Source: Streptococcus sp. SK643 (lineage in GTDB: Bacteria > Bacillota > Bacilli > Lactobacillales > Streptococcaceae). From it: a stretch of 64,000 nucleotides of DNA. The position numbers were made by a program, and so were the translations under genes. The stretch is from contig NZ_AJMM01000006.1 of NCBI RefSeq assembly GCF_000259505.1, positions 213,586-277,585 on the forward strand. Reading direction: 5' to 3'. The notes under the pieces were generated by a model that saw only the letters and a program-made list of their open reading frames with translations, did not search any database and was not told the DNA's origin. Shown in pieces: positions 21,589 to 31,420 of the stretch (positions are counted from its first letter, which is position 1; every line of letters begins with the position of its first letter).

Positions 21589-22092
21589 ATGACAAATCAC
21601 ATTGTATTATTTGAACCCCAAATTCCACAAAATACAGGCAATATCGCGCGTACTTGCGCTGCGACCAATTCTCCCCTCCACATCATCAAACCAATGGGCT
21701 TTCCTATTGATGACCGCAAGATGAAGCGGGCTGGATTGGATTATTGGGATAAGCTAGAGATTTATTTTTACGACAGTTTAGAAGATTTCATGTCTCAGAT
21801 GAAGGGCAAACTCTATCTGATCTCGAAATTTGCTGAGAAAGTGTATTCTGAGGTGGATTTATCGACTGATGAGGACCATTATTTTCTCTTTGGACGTGAA
21901 GACAAGGGCTTGCCTGAGGACTTTATGCGAGAACATCCTGAAAAGGCTCTCCGTATTCCCATGAATGATGAACATGTCCGCAGTCTCAATGTGTCTAATA
22001 CCGTCTGCATGATTGTCTACGAGGCTCTTCGCCAGCAGAACTTTGTAGGTCTTGAGCTCGTTCATACCTATGAAGTGGATAAATTGAAATAA
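21589..22092 (+). CDS. trmL: tRNA (cytidine(34)-2'-O)-methyltransferase
   Basis: 167-residue SPOUT-class (SpoU family) methyltransferase that modifies the wobble nucleotide of tRNA-Leu. The sequence shows [18 protein letters not shown] at the start, the motif 2 [12 protein letters not shown] and the knotted C-terminal motif [19 protein letters not shown]. The start is ATG 21589, preceded by AAGGAAG; the frame is open 39 bp further up but reaches into the leader terminator. A terminator follows at 22108. Confidence 0.93.
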   Translation: MTNHIVLFEPQIPQNTGNIARTCAATNSPLHIIKPMGFPIDDRKMKRAGLDYWDKLEIYFYDSLEDFMSQMKGKLYLISKFAEKVYSEVDLSTDEDHYFLFGREDKGLPEDFMREHPEKALRIPMNDEHVRSLNVSNTVCMIVYEALRQQNFVGLELVHTYEVDKLK

Positions 22093-22107
22093 AAAATGAA
22101 AATGAAC

Positions 22108-22138
22108 AAAATGCTTGCGCTTGCAAGCGTTTTTTGTT
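22108..22138 (+). terminator. Terminator of trmL
   Basis: An 11-bp stem (AAAATGCTTGC with GCAAGCGTTTT) with a GCTT loop and T-run. Confidence 0.8.
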
Positions 22139-22151
22139 ATGATAAAAGAGT

Positions 22152-22362
22152 CTTCAGGGCAGGGTGAAATTCCCGACCGGCGGTAAATTTGACTATCTAT
22201 TTTAGCTTTTTCGTCGTTGTATTGTCTTGATATACTTAAGTATTATCTTCGACTGCGACGCCTAGATTAATCCAAAATATCTTAGCCAAATAAGTCCGCG
22301 AGCGCAAGCTGATGTGGTGAGATTCCACAACCGACAGTATAGTCTGGATGGGAGAAGACGAA
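22152..22362 (+). ncRNA. FMN riboswitch (RFN element)
   Basis: The conserved blocks are present in order: AGGGTGAAATTCCCGACCGG, CGGTAAA, CCGCGAGCG, GCTGATGTGGTGAGATTCCA, CCGACAG and AGTCTGGATGGGAGAAGA. It precedes the riboflavin transporter gene ribU, whose expression it should shut down when FMN is high. The variable arm between the second and third blocks (about 22183-22293) is unusually long, roughly 110 nt, and contains its own hairpin-forming sequence. Confidence 0.95.
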
Positions 22363-22527
22363 AGAATAGCTTTGTCTGTTCTGATAGATTTATAGCTAAA
22401 CTGTAACCGCTTGCTTTTGTTTTCTTTAATAGAGTGAGAGGGAACTTTTGGGATATAAAAAGTGAGAATAGATAGAGGAATCCTTTCTAACTTCTTCTGA
22501 TTTTATAGAAAATTGGAGGAACCTGTT

Positions 22528-23091
22528 ATGACAAACACACGTCGACTTTCGACCATTGCGATTTTATCAGCCATCTCATTTGTGCTGATGTACTTTGACT
22601 TTCCGCTTTTACCAGCGGCGTCCTTCCTCAAGATCGAATTTAGTATCTTGCCAGTCCTTGTGGGCTTGGTGGTCATGGATTTGCCTGCTGCTCTAGGAGT
22701 TCTCTTGCTTCGCTCACTCTTGAAACTGCTTCTTAATAGCCAGGGAGTGAATACTTACATTGGTTTGCCAATGAATATCGTGGCTTTGGGAGTTTTTGTC
22801 ATCGTATTTGCTTTGATTTGGAAAAAGGAACGGACAACCCTTCGTTTCCTACTAGGTTCTCTAGCTGGAACTATTGGTTTAACCGTGGCTATGTTGGTTC
22901 TCAACTATGTTTACGCTGTTCCTTTGTACGCTAAGTTTGCTAACTTTGATATTGGAAAAATTTTGGGACTTTCCAACTACCTAATGACTATGGTGTTGCC
23001 TTTTAACTTGATTGAGGGTGTAATCTTTTCCGTTTCATTCTGGTTGTTGTATGTTCTCTTGAAACCAACCTTAAAACATTATGAGAGATAA
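22528..23091 (+). CDS. ribU: Riboflavin ECF transporter S component
   Basis: 187-residue membrane protein that binds riboflavin for a shared ECF module. Features are TRRLSTIAILSAISFVLMYF at the N-terminus, the LLRSLLKLL loop and about six hydrophobic segments. I chose ATG 22528 because GGAGGAACC precedes it. The upstream FMN riboswitch supports the substrate. Its last 11 bases overlap the PAP2 gene. It depends on an ECF T/A1/A2 module not encoded next to it. Confidence 0.94.
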   Translation: MTNTRRLSTIAILSAISFVLMYFDFPLLPAASFLKIEFSILPVLVGLVVMDLPAALGVLLLRSLLKLLLNSQGVNTYIGLPMNIVALGVFVIVFALIWKKERTTLRFLLGSLAGTIGLTVAMLVLNYVYAVPLYAKFANFDIGKILGLSNYLMTMVLPFNLIEGVIFSVSFWLLYVLLKPTLKHYER

Positions 23092-23731
23092 ACAAACATT
23101 TTTAATGAAGGGCAGTTTTGCCCTTTTACTTTTCGTTATTCTTGGCTACATGGTCAAATTTTACCCTGAAACGCTGGTCGGTTTTGACCAACCGATTCAG
23201 ACTGCCGTTCGAGGAGACTTGCCAGATTACTTGACTATTCTTTTCCGAGCCATCACACGCTTGATTGATATTCCAGTGATTATCACTTGGGTTGTCATTA
23301 CAGCTTTTGTCTTTTATCGTAAGCGGTGGAAGATAGAAAGTTTCTTCATGCTGGGAAATCTGGCTTTGGCAGGTCTTTTAATTGTGACCTTTAAAAACAT
23401 CTATCAGCGCCCACGACCAGCTATCTTACATCTAGTCGAGGAGAAGGGATTTTCCTTCCCAAGTGGGCATTCTTTGGCTGTGACGCTGATGGTAGGGACT
23501 TTGATTGTTATTCTTAGTCAGCGGATTAAAGATTCGGTCTGGAGAAAAATCGTGCAAATCGTCCTTGCTCTTTACCTAGTCAGTGTGCTGGTATCAAGGG
23601 TCTATCTGGGAGTTCATTACCCATCAGATGTCCTTGCCAGTCTCTGTGTGGGCTTGGGAGTCCTATTTATTGAGTTTCCCTTCTATGACAAACTCCGCTT
23701 CCAATGGCGATTTAAAGGTAAGCAGAAGTGA
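23081..23731 (+). CDS. PAP2-family membrane phosphatase
   Basis: 216 residues, six predicted membrane helices. The three catalytic motifs of the PAP2 superfamily are KNIYQRPRPA, SFPSGHS and SRVYLGVHYPSD. Members dephosphorylate lipid phosphates such as undecaprenyl or phosphatidylglycerol phosphate. The start overlaps ribU by 11 bp, so it is translated from the same transcript and may respond to the FMN riboswitch. The precise lipid substrate is not determined by the sequence. Confidence 0.9.
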   Translation: MRDKQTFLMKGSFALLLFVILGYMVKFYPETLVGFDQPIQTAVRGDLPDYLTILFRAITRLIDIPVIITWVVITAFVFYRKRWKIESFFMLGNLALAGLLIVTFKNIYQRPRPAILHLVEEKGFSFPSGHSLAVTLMVGTLIVILSQRIKDSVWRKIVQIVLALYLVSVLVSRVYLGVHYPSDVLASLCVGLGVLFIEFPFYDKLRFQWRFKGKQK

Positions 23732-23758
23732 GTATCAAATTCCCTTGAGAAGAAAGAA

Positions 23759-24178
23759 ATGAAAGTCAATATAGCAGATCTTCATCCGACTCAACTATAC
23801 TTATCAGAAAAGAAGTTACAAGATATCCATATGCTTTATCAGTCGGTAGAACTAAACAATGTTGATCCAATTAGTATTCTTGCATTTGGAAATTGCTTGT
23901 TGATTACAGATGGGCATCACAGGGCTTATCAGGCTTTATTGGCAGGTCGGGATACGATTTCTGCTGAGTGGGATAGAGATGGTGGTGATGAACTATATCA
24001 TCTCTATGCGCAAGCTTGTGAGGAAAGAAAAATTTACTCTGTTCTGGATTTGAAAAATCATATCTTACCTCAAGATGAGTATGAAGCAAAATGGTATAAC
24101 TGGTGTGAGGGTTTTAACCAAGCAGCAATTCTCTTATTGAAAAGGAAAGCTGATGAAACAGATTTTACAAATAGATAA
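23759..24178 (+). CDS. ParB/sulfiredoxin-fold hypothetical protein
   Basis: 139 residues. The N-terminal part (INIADLHPTQLYLS-like start, then PISILAFGNCLLITDGHHRAYQALLAGRDTISA) has the ParB-N/Srx fold pattern with the DGHHRAYQA signature, but no DNA-binding domain follows. Streptococci carry such stand-alone proteins of unknown function. It overlaps the following acetyltransferase gene by 26 bp. Confidence 0.75.
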   Translation: MKVNIADLHPTQLYLSEKKLQDIHMLYQSVELNNVDPISILAFGNCLLITDGHHRAYQALLAGRDTISAEWDRDGGDELYHLYAQACEERKIYSVLDLKNHILPQDEYEAKWYNWCEGFNQAAILLLKRKADETDFTNR

Positions 24179-24632
24179 TTCACTACGTCTCGTTCCTTAT
24201 TGTAAGGTCAATCATTGTGAGGAAGCTTTTGCTTGGTATCAGGATATGAACTTGGTTTACCTCGTAGATGGTATGAAGAGACCTTACAGTCAAGAAACTT
24301 TGGAAGCTATGTATTCCTATTTGGATCAGCATGGTGAGCTTTTTTGGATTGAAGTCAAGGAGAAGGGTGAATGGTTTCCAATTGGGGATGTTACACTATC
24401 TCAGGATAATCTCCCCATTGTAATTGGAAATCCCGCTTACCAACATCGAGGACTTGGAAAAAAGATCCTAAGTACTTTGATTGAATTGGCTCGAATAAAA
24501 GGATGGAAAGAATTGAGAGTCAAGGAAATCTACACTTACAATCATGTATCTAGGCGCTGTTTCAAGTCGCTTGGATTTATGGAAAATAGAGCAACAGAAA
24601 AAGGAACGAGTTTTGTATTGAAATTAGTCTAA
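24153..24632 (+). CDS. GNAT-family N-acetyltransferase
   Basis: 159 residues of the GNAT fold. The acetyl-CoA binding motif A is visible as GNPAYQHRGLGKKILSTLIE, followed by the motif B segment NHVSRRCFKSLGFM. The acceptor is unknown. It overlaps the preceding gene by 26 bp, so both are probably co-expressed. Confidence 0.82.
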   Translation: MKQILQIDNSLRLVPYCKVNHCEEAFAWYQDMNLVYLVDGMKRPYSQETLEAMYSYLDQHGELFWIEVKEKGEWFPIGDVTLSQDNLPIVIGNPAYQHRGLGKKILSTLIELARIKGWKELRVKEIYTYNHVSRRCFKSLGFMENRATEKGTSFVLKLV

Positions 24633-24638
24633 TCTAAC

Positions 24639-24667
24639 TTGTTTTTTAACTAAAAATCTGATAAACT
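24639..24667 (+). promoter_or_regulatory. Promoter of the pheS T-box leader
   Basis: TTGTTT (24639-24644), a 17-bp spacer and TAAACT (24662-24667), just ahead of the leader. Confidence 0.55.
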
Positions 24668-24674
24668 AAATAGT

Positions 24675-24880
24675 AATTGAATAGAAATCTGCAAGACTAG
24701 TAACTCAAGGGAAGTATATCAGGGAGGAGAGCCGTGACTGCAAGCTCTCTATATGAAATCTGGGTGAATTCACTTGCGCATGGATTTAGAAATGAAGGTC
24801 TGACTTGTCAGATGAAAACGGATGGTACCGCGTGTCAACGCTCCGAGTGGAGTTTTTGGCATGTGGTTTTCTTTTTGTCT
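24675..24880 (+). ncRNA. T-box leader of the pheS operon
   Basis: The T-box core TGGTACCGCG is at 24823-24832. A candidate specifier loop with TTC (Phe) lies in GTGAATTCAC near 24764-24773. Downstream, CCGCGTGTCAA pairs (with G-U pairs) with TTGGCATGTGG around an inner CTCC/GGAG stem, then T-rich DNA: the terminator that overlaps the T-box antiterminator. Uncharged tRNA-Phe should raise pheST expression. Confidence 0.9.
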
Positions 24881-24903
24881 GATAAGCTACTGATGGAGGA
24901 ATT

Positions 24904-25950
24904 ATGTCAACTATTGAAGAACAATTAAAAGCGCTTCGTGAAGAAACGCTGGCTAGCTTGAAGCAGATTACTGTTGAAAATGAAAAAGAGATGCAAGATT
25001 TGCGTGTCTCAGTCCTTGGGAAAAAGGGTTCACTTACTGAAATCCTCAAAGGGATGAAAGATGTCTCTGCTGAGATGCGTCCAATCATTGGGAAACACGT
25101 CAATGAAGCTCGTGATGTCTTGACAGCAGCCTTTGAAGAAACAGCTAAGCTCTTGGAAGGAAAGAAAGTCGCTGTACAATTAGCTAGCGAGAGTATCGAT
25201 GTGACGCTTCCAGGCCGCCCAGTTGCGATTGGTCACCGTCATGTTCTCACACAAACCAGTGAAGAAATCGAAGATATCTTCATCGGTATGGGTTACCAAG
25301 TCGTGGATGGTTTTGAAGTGGAGCAAGACTACTATAACTTTGAACGTATGAACCTTCCAAAAGACCACCCAGCCCGTGATATGCAGGATACTTTCTATAT
25401 CACAGAAGAAATCTTACTCCGTACTCACACGTCTCCAGTTCAGGCGCGTGCCATGGATGCCCATGATTTCTCTAAAGGTCCTTTGAAAATGATCTCACCA
25501 GGGCGTGTCTTCCGTCGTGACACAGACGATGCGACTCACAGTCACCAGTTTCACCAAATCGAAGGCTTGGTAGTTGGGAAAAATATCTCTATGGCAGACC
25601 TTCAAGGAACCCTTCAGTTGATTGTGCAAAAAATGTTCGGTGAAGAGCGTCAGATCCGTCTGCGTCCATCTTACTTCCCATTCACAGAACCATCTGTTGA
25701 GGTGGATGTTTCTTGTTTCAAGTGTGGTGGAGAAGGCTGTAACGTATGTAAGAAAACGGGTTGGATCGAAATTATGGGTGCCGGTATGGTTCACCCACGT
25801 GTCCTTGAAATGAGTGGTATCGATGCAACTGTTTACTCTGGTTTTGCCTTTGGTCTTGGACAAGAGCGTGTAGCTATGCTCCGTTACGGAATCAACGATA
25901 TCCGTGGATTCTACCAAGGAGATGTCCGCTTCTCAGAACAGTTTAAATAA
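24904..25950 (+). CDS. pheS: Phenylalanine--tRNA ligase alpha subunit
   Basis: 348-residue class II synthetase catalytic subunit. The N-terminal coiled coil is followed by the catalytic core with motif 2 region [23 protein letters not shown] and motif 3 [17 protein letters not shown]. Motif-adjacent cysteines ([16 protein letters not shown]) are usual in this branch. It is controlled by the upstream T-box. A broken acetyltransferase reading frame lies between it and pheT. Confidence 0.97.
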   Translation: MSTIEEQLKALREETLASLKQITVENEKEMQDLRVSVLGKKGSLTEILKGMKDVSAEMRPIIGKHVNEARDVLTAAFEETAKLLEGKKVAVQLASESIDVTLPGRPVAIGHRHVLTQTSEEIEDIFIGMGYQVVDGFEVEQDYYNFERMNLPKDHPARDMQDTFYITEEILLRTHTSPVQARAMDAHDFSKGPLKMISPGRVFRRDTDDATHSHQFHQIEGLVVGKNISMADLQGTLQLIVQKMFGEERQIRLRPSYFPFTEPSVEVDVSCFKCGGEGCNVCKKTGWIEIMGAGMVHPRVLEMSGIDATVYSGFAFGLGQERVAMLRYGINDIRGFYQGDVRFSEQFK

Positions 25951-26398
25951 TGATTAGAAAAGTAGAAATGACAGATGTTGAGGTGTTGGCTAAAATAGCC
26001 AAACAAACCTTTCGTGAAACATTTGCGCATGATAATACGGAAGAGCAGTTACAGGAATACTTTGAAGAGGCTTATAGTCTGAAAACTTTGTCAACTGAGT
26101 TGGAAAATCCTGACTCTGAAATCTATTTCATTATGCATGAAGAGGAGATAGCCGGTTTTCTCAAAGTCAACTGGGGAATTGCTCAAACTGAGAGAGAATT
26201 AGAGGACGCTTTTGAAATTCAACGCCTCTATGTGCTACAAAAAATAGTTTTTCTTGGGCTTGGCTAGGTGTTTGGGAGCATAATACAAAAGCTCAAGAGT
26301 TTTATAATCGATATGGTTTTGAAAAATTTAGCCAACATCATTTTATGGTTGGTCAAAAAGTAGATACGGATTGGTTACTGAAAAAGAAATTAAGGTAA
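25950..26398 (+). pseudogene. GNAT acetyltransferase broken by an internal deletion
   Basis: The first 100 or so residues ([20 protein letters not shown] ... FEIQRLYVLQK) are a GNAT N-terminus. After base 26240 the reading frame changes: the first frame ends at 26267, while the family's C-terminus (SFSWAWLGVWEHNTKAQEFY, then NRYGFEKF) continues in another frame to TAA at 26398. The acetyl-CoA loop expected between the two parts is missing, so this is a deletion with frameshift. The start overlaps the pheS stop by one base. Confidence 0.85.
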
Positions 26399-26474
26399 GA
26401 AGAGGATTCTTCTATTGAAATGATAGGAAAGGAAAAGAACTAGAGTGACAACTGTCATTCTGGAAAACTAAATT

Positions 26475-28880
26475 ATGCTTGTATCTTATAAATGGTTAAA
26501 AGAATTGGTGGACATTGATGTGCCATCACAAGAGTTGGCTGAGAAAATGTCAACTACAGGGATCGAAGTAGAAGGTGTGGAATCGCCTGCTGCTGGTCTC
26601 TCAAAAATTGTAGTTGGTGAGGTCTTGTCTTGTGAAGACGTGCCAGAAACTCACCTCCATGTTTGTCAGGTTAACGTTGGCGAAGAAGAAGCCCGTCAAA
26701 TCGTTTGTGGTGCCCCAAATGTGCGTGCAGGCATCAAGGTTATAGTGGCACTTCCAGGAGCTCGTATCGCTGACAATTACAAAATCAAAAAAGGAAAAAT
26801 CCGTGGTTTAGAGTCACTTGGAATGATTTGTTCACTTGGTGAATTGGGAATTTCTGACTCTGTTGTACCAAAGGAATTTGCAGATGGCATTCAAATCTTG
26901 TCTCAAGATGCAGTGCCAGGTGAGGAAGTCTTCTCTTACCTAGACTTGGATGATGAAATCATCGAACTTTCAATCACCCCCAACCGTGCAGATGCCCTTT
27001 CTATGCGTGGGGTGGCTCACGAAGTGGCAGCCATCTATGACAAGGCAGTCAACTTTAAAGAATTTACTCTTTCAGAAACTGACCAAGCTGCAGCAGATGC
27101 TCTTTCTGTGGGCATTGAAACAGACAAGGCACCTTACTATGCAGCTCGTATCTTGGACAATGTGACTATCGCACCAAGTCCACAATGGTTACAAAATCTT
27201 CTCATGAACGAAGGAATCCGTCCAATCAATAACGTAGTGGACGTGACCAACTACATCCTTCTCTACTTTGGTCAACCTATGCATGCCTTTGACTTGGATA
27301 CCTTTGAAGGAACTGACATTCGTGTGCGTGAAGCGCGTGCTGGTGAAAAATTAGTGACTTTAGATGGTGAAGAACGTGACTTAGACGTGAATGACCTAGT
27401 CATCACTGTCGCAGACAAGCCAGTAGCCCTTGCAGGTGTCATGGGCGGGCAGGCTACAGAAATCTCTGAGAAATCTAGTCGTGTCGTTCTTGAAGCTGCA
27501 GTCTTCAACGGAAAATCAATCCGTAAGACCAGCGGTCGCCTGAATCTTCGTTCTGAGTCATCTTCTCGCTTTGAAAAAGGCATTAATGTGGCAACTGTTA
27601 ACGAAGCTCTTGATGCGGCAGCTAGCATGATTGCAGAACTTGCAGGTGCGACGGTGCGTAAAGGAATCGTTTCTGCGGGTGAACTTGATACTTCTGATGT
27701 GGAAGTTTCTTCAACTCTTGCAGATGTTAACCGTGTCCTCGGAACTGAACTTTCTTATGCTGATGTAGAAGATGTCTTCCGTCGTCTTGGTTTTGGTCTT
27801 TCTGGAAATGCAGACAGCTTTACAGTCAGCGTACCACGTCGTCGTTGGGATATCACAATTGAAGCAGACCTCTTTGAAGAAATCGCTCGTATCTATGGTT
27901 ATGACCGCTTGCCAACCAGTCTTCCAAAAGATGATGGTACAGCTGGTGAATTGACTGCGACACAAAAACTTCGTCGCCAAGTTCGTACCATTGCTGAAGG
28001 GGCAGGTTTGACAGAAATCATCACCTACGCTTTGACAACTCCTGAAAAAGCAGTTGAATTCACAGCTCAACCAAGTAACCTTACAGAACTCATGTGGCCA
28101 ATGACTGTGGATCGTTCAGTCCTCCGTCAAAATATGATCTCAGGTATCCTTGATACCGTTGCCTACAATGTAGCTCGTAAGAACAAAAACTTGGCCCTTT
28201 ACGAGATTGGAAAAGTCTTTGAACAAACAGGTAATCCAAAAGAAGAACTTCCAAATGAAATCAATAGCTTTGCCCTTGCCTTGACAGGCTTGGTTGCTGA
28301 AAAAGATTTCCAAACAGCAGCAGTTCCAGTTGATTTCTTCTATGCTAAGGGAATCCTAGAAGCATTATTTACTCGCTTGGGACTAGAAGTGACCTATACA
28401 GCGACATCTGAAATCGCTAGCCTTCATCCAGGTCGTACAGCTGTGATTTCACTGGGTGAGCAAGTTCTTGGTTTCCTTGGTCAAGTGCATCCAGTCACTG
28501 CCAAGGCTTATGATATTCCAGAAACTTATGTAGCTGAGCTCAATCTTTCAGCCATCGAAGATACGCTTCAATCTGCTGCTCCATTTGTGGAAATCACGAA
28601 ATTCCCAGCAGTCAGTCGTGACGTTGCCCTTCTCCTCAAGGCAGAAGTGACTCATCAAGAAGTTGTAGATGCTATCCAAGCTGCCGGGGTGAAACGTTTG
28701 ACAGATATCAAACTCTTTGACGTCTTCTCAGGAGAAAAATTGGGACTTGGTATGAAGTCAATGGCTTATAGCTTGACCTTCCAAAATCCAGAAGACAGCT
28801 TGACTGATGAAGAAGTCGCACGTTACATGGAAAAAATCCAAGCGTCACTTGAAGAAAAAGTCAATGCAGAAGTGCGTTAA
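26475..28880 (+). CDS. pheT: Phenylalanine--tRNA ligase beta subunit
   Basis: 801 residues, the usual length. Domains in order are an EMAP/tRNA-binding domain (residues about 40-150, [20 protein letters not shown]), B3/B4 editing domain ([19 protein letters not shown]), B5 domain, synthetase-like core and a C-terminal ferredoxin-like anticodon-binding domain ([18 protein letters not shown]). It forms the alpha2-beta2 enzyme with PheS. A terminator follows 6 bp after the stop. Confidence 0.97.
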   Translation: MLVSYKWLKELVDIDVPSQELAEKMSTTGIEVEGVESPAAGLSKIVVGEVLSCEDVPETHLHVCQVNVGEEEARQIVCGAPNVRAGIKVIVALPGARIADNYKIKKGKIRGLESLGMICSLGELGISDSVVPKEFADGIQILSQDAVPGEEVFSYLDLDDEIIELSITPNRADALSMRGVAHEVAAIYDKAVNFKEFTLSETDQAAADALSVGIETDKAPYYAARILDNVTIAPSPQWLQNLLMNEGIRPINNVVDVTNYILLYFGQPMHAFDLDTFEGTDIRVREARAGEKLVTLDGEERDLDVNDLVITVADKPVALAGVMGGQATEISEKSSRVVLEAAVFNGKSIRKTSGRLNLRSESSSRFEKGINVATVNEALDAAASMIAELAGATVRKGIVSAGELDTSDVEVSSTLADVNRVLGTELSYADVEDVFRRLGFGLSGNADSFTVSVPRRRWDITIEADLFEEIARIYGYDRLPTSLPKDDGTAGELTATQKLRRQVRTIAEGAGLTEIITYALTTPEKAVEFTAQPSNLTELMWPMTVDRSVLRQNMISGILDTVAYNVARKNKNLALYEIGKVFEQTGNPKEELPNEINSFALALTGLVAEKDFQTAAVPVDFFYAKGILEALFTRLGLEVTYTATSEIASLHPGRTAVISLGEQVLGFLGQVHPVTAKAYDIPETYVAELNLSAIEDTLQSAAPFVEITKFPAVSRDVALLLKAEVTHQEVVDAIQAAGVKRLTDIKLFDVFSGEKLGLGMKSMAYSLTFQNPEDSLTDEEVARYMEKIQASLEEKVNAEVR

Positions 28881-28886
28881 AGTATC

Positions 28887-28914
28887 AATCCATCCTTCGG
28901 GGTGGATTTTTGCT
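28887..28914 (+). terminator. Terminator of pheST
   Basis: AATCCATCC-ttcgg-GGTGGATTT followed by TTGCTTTTT. Confidence 0.85.
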
Positions 28915-29059
28915 TTTTGAATAACAATTCAAGATCAAAAATGGACAGTTGAGGAACAGAGAAGATAACTTGGAGTTTACCACTGTATAATGTACTTATA
29001 ACCAAAAATACTCCAAGATTTTTTACCAAAATGAGGATAATAAAAATGGACAAAAATCA

Positions 29060-29088
29060 TTGTAAAGGCTATCAAAAAAGAGTATAAT
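29060..29088 (+). promoter_or_regulatory. Promoter of the ABC exporter operon
   Basis: TTGTAA (29060-29065), a 17-bp spacer and TATAAT (29083-29088); a CGGAGGTG ribosome-binding site precedes the ATG at 29116. Confidence 0.7.
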
Positions 29089-29115
29089 AAGTGCAACATA
29101 TTTCGGAGGTGAAAG

Positions 29116-30009
29116 ATGCTAGAAGTAAGAAGTCTAGAGAAAAGTTTTGGACCCAAGCAAGTTTTGTTTGGTATTGACTTTCAAGCGCGACCAGGTCGTA
29201 TTTTGGGATTAGTCGGGAAAAACGGTGCTGGAAAGACAACGATTTTTCACAGTATTTTGAAATTCCTAGAATATCAAGGAGAAATCAGTTTGGATGGTCA
29301 GGATATTCGTCAGGAGACCTATGCTCGGATTGGCTATCTGCCTGAAGAACGCAGTCTCATGCCTAAATTGACAGTCCTTGAACAAGTTCGCTACTTGGCG
29401 ACTCTAAAAGGTATGGATGCCAAGGAGGTCAAGGAAAAACTCCCTCAATGGATGAAGATGTTAGAAGTGAAAGGAAAACTGACAGATAAAATCAAGAGTC
29501 TGTCAAAAGGAAATCAGCAGAAGATTCAGCTCATTATTACTCTGATTCATGAACCAGACTTGATTATCTTGGATGAACCTTTCAGTGGTTTGGACCCAGT
29601 CAATACAGAATTGCTCAAGCAAGTCATTTTTCAAGAAAAAGAGCGCGGAGCAACTATTATCTTTTCTGACCATGTCATGACCAACGTCGAGGAACTTTGT
29701 GACGATATTTTGATGATTCGAGATGGCCGTGTGGTCTTGCATGGACCAGTCCAGGATGTCCGCAATCAATATGGGAAAACGCGTCTCTTTGTTTCAAGTG
29801 AACGAAGTAAGGAAGAATTGGAAAACCTTCCTCATGTCAAACAGGTGAGATTGACCAAGCAAGGCAGTTGGAAATTAATCCTAGATGATGAGAGTGCTGG
29901 AAGAGAACTCTTCCCAATCTTGACTCAGGGGCAGTATATCGCAACCTTTGATCAACAAGCGCCAACAATCGATGAAATCTTTAAACTAGAATCAGGGGTG
30001 GAAGTATGA
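29116..30009 (+). CDS. ABC exporter ATP-binding protein (NatA-like)
   Basis: 297-residue ATPase with Walker A GKNGAGKTT, a signature of SKGNQQK type, Walker B LIILDEPFSGLDP and H-loop FSDHVM. The C-terminal extension (TRLFVSSERSKEELENLPHV) is typical of the DrrA/NatA exporters. It overlaps the permease gene by 4 bp. Exported substrate unknown; NatAB homologues extrude sodium, others drugs or peptides. Confidence 0.9.
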   Translation: MLEVRSLEKSFGPKQVLFGIDFQARPGRILGLVGKNGAGKTTIFHSILKFLEYQGEISLDGQDIRQETYARIGYLPEERSLMPKLTVLEQVRYLATLKGMDAKEVKEKLPQWMKMLEVKGKLTDKIKSLSKGNQQKIQLIITLIHEPDLIILDEPFSGLDPVNTELLKQVIFQEKERGATIIFSDHVMTNVEELCDDILMIRDGRVVLHGPVQDVRNQYGKTRLFVSSERSKEELENLPHVKQVRLTKQGSWKLILDDESAGRELFPILTQGQYIATFDQQAPTIDEIFKLESGVEV

Positions 30010-31205
30010 GAAATATGTGGGTTGTAATGAAAGAAACCTATCTTCGACACATCAAGTCGTGGAGTTTCTTCTTTATGGTGATTTCACCATTCTTGTTTAT
30101 CGGTCTATCTGGGGGAATTGGCTATCTCCAAGGCTCATCAATGGCTCAGAGTGGCAAGATAGCAGTTATTAGCACTGTACCAGCTGTGACAGAAGGTCTC
30201 AAATCTACCAATGGTCTCAATTTTGACTACAAGGATGAAGCAAGTGCTCAAGCTGCTATCAAGGATGAAAAATTAAAAGGCTTTTTGACCATTGATCAAG
30301 AGGATAGTGTCTTGAAGGCAGTTTATCATGGCGAAACTTCCCTTGAGAGTGTTATTAAGCTAGGAGTGACGAGCAAGTTAAATGAGCTTCAAGCTCAACT
30401 CAATCGTTCGGCAGCTAATTTGTCGCAAGAGCAGGAAAAACGCTTGGAACAAACAGTTAACTTTACGGAGAAAATTGATGAATCCAAGGAAAATAAAAAA
30501 ATGATTCAAACAATCGCGGCTACAGCGGTTGGAGCATTTCTCTATATGATTTTAGTTACCTATGCTAGTGTCACTGCCCAGGAAGTGGCTAGCGAGAAAG
30601 GAACCAAAATCATGGAGGTGGTCTTCTCCAGTATTCGAGCCAGCCATTATTTCTATGCTCGTATGCTTGCCTTGTTGCTTGTGATTTTGACTCATATCGG
30701 CATCTATGTTGTGGGTGGTCTCGCTGCCATTCTTCTCTTTAAAGATTTGCCATTGCTAGCTCAGTTTGGTATTTTGGACCATTTGGGAGATGCTTTCTCT
30801 CTAAATACCTTGCTTTTTATTTTAGTCAGTCTCTTTATGTACGTAGTTTTAGCAGCCTTCCTAGGTTCTATGGTTTCTCGTCCTGAGGATGCAGGAAAAG
30901 CCTTGTCACCTTTGATGATTGTGATTGTGATAGGTTTTGTTGGCGTCATGTCCTTAGGCTCTGCAGGGGATAATTTGATCTTGAAAATCGGTTCATATAT
31001 TCCCTTTATTTCGACTTTCTTCATGCCATTTAGAGCTATTAATGGCTATGCAAATGGGTTAGAAGCTTGGGTTTCGCTTGCGATTACGATTGCTTTTGCA
31101 GTAACTGCAACAGTCTTTATCGGGCGTATGTATGCTAGTCTCGTTCTGCAAACAGATGATTTAGGTCCTTGGAAAACCTTTAAACGTGCCTTATCTTATA
31201 AATAG
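30006..31205 (+). CDS. ABC exporter permease (NatB/ABC2 type)
   Basis: 399 residues: one N-terminal helix (SWSFFFMVISPFLFIGLSGG), a roughly 130-residue extracytoplasmic domain, then five or six C-terminal helices (FLYMILVTYASVTAQEVASE onward). EKGTKIMEVVFSS is the family's coupling loop. This is the ABC2_membrane_3/NatB layout. It is the partner of the preceding ATPase (ATGA overlap). A terminator follows immediately. Confidence 0.9.
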   Translation: MRNMWVVMKETYLRHIKSWSFFFMVISPFLFIGLSGGIGYLQGSSMAQSGKIAVISTVPAVTEGLKSTNGLNFDYKDEASAQAAIKDEKLKGFLTIDQEDSVLKAVYHGETSLESVIKLGVTSKLNELQAQLNRSAANLSQEQEKRLEQTVNFTEKIDESKENKKMIQTIAATAVGAFLYMILVTYASVTAQEVASEKGTKIMEVVFSSIRASHYFYARMLALLLVILTHIGIYVVGGLAAILLFKDLPLLAQFGILDHLGDAFSLNTLLFILVSLFMYVVLAAFLGSMVSRPEDAGKALSPLMIVIVIGFVGVMSLGSAGDNLILKIGSYIPFISTFFMPFRAINGYANGLEAWVSLAITIAFAVTATVFIGRMYASLVLQTDDLGPWKTFKRALSYK

Positions 31206-31207
31206 AA

Positions 31208-31232
31208 GAGCCTCGCGAAAGCGAGGTTTTTT
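31208..31232 (+). terminator. Terminator of the ABC exporter operon
   Basis: CCTCGC-gaaa-GCGAGG (31211-31226) plus TTTTTT. Confidence 0.9.
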
Positions 31233-31276
31233 AGAGATAAAAAGAGCGGAATTTAGAAAAATATTTTTCATATCTA

Positions 31277-31306
31277 TTGACTTTTAGGGGTGAAATTTGA
31301 TATGAT
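31277..31306 (+). promoter_or_regulatory. Promoter of rplM-rpsI
   Basis: TTGACT (31277-31282), an 18-bp spacer and TATGAT (31301-31306). Confidence 0.65.
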
Positions 31307-31312
31307 AGTAGG

Positions 31313-31420
31313 CGGTATTGTTTACCCCATTTGAAAGGCCCCGGAACCTTCCAAATACTTTTCGATGGGAAGGAACACCCATCACCGTAAACAAAAATCG
31401 AACTATATATAGGAGAAATC
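31313..31420 (+). ncRNA. Ribosomal protein L13 leader
   Basis: The roughly 100-nt untranslated leader is structured. CGGTATTGTTTAC and GTAAAC-containing 3' sequence can pair, and CCTTCC with GGAAGG encloses the central hairpin, with AGGCCCCGGAACC between. Position directly before rplM fits the known Firmicute L13 autoregulatory leader. The assignment rests on position and foldability. Confidence 0.65.
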
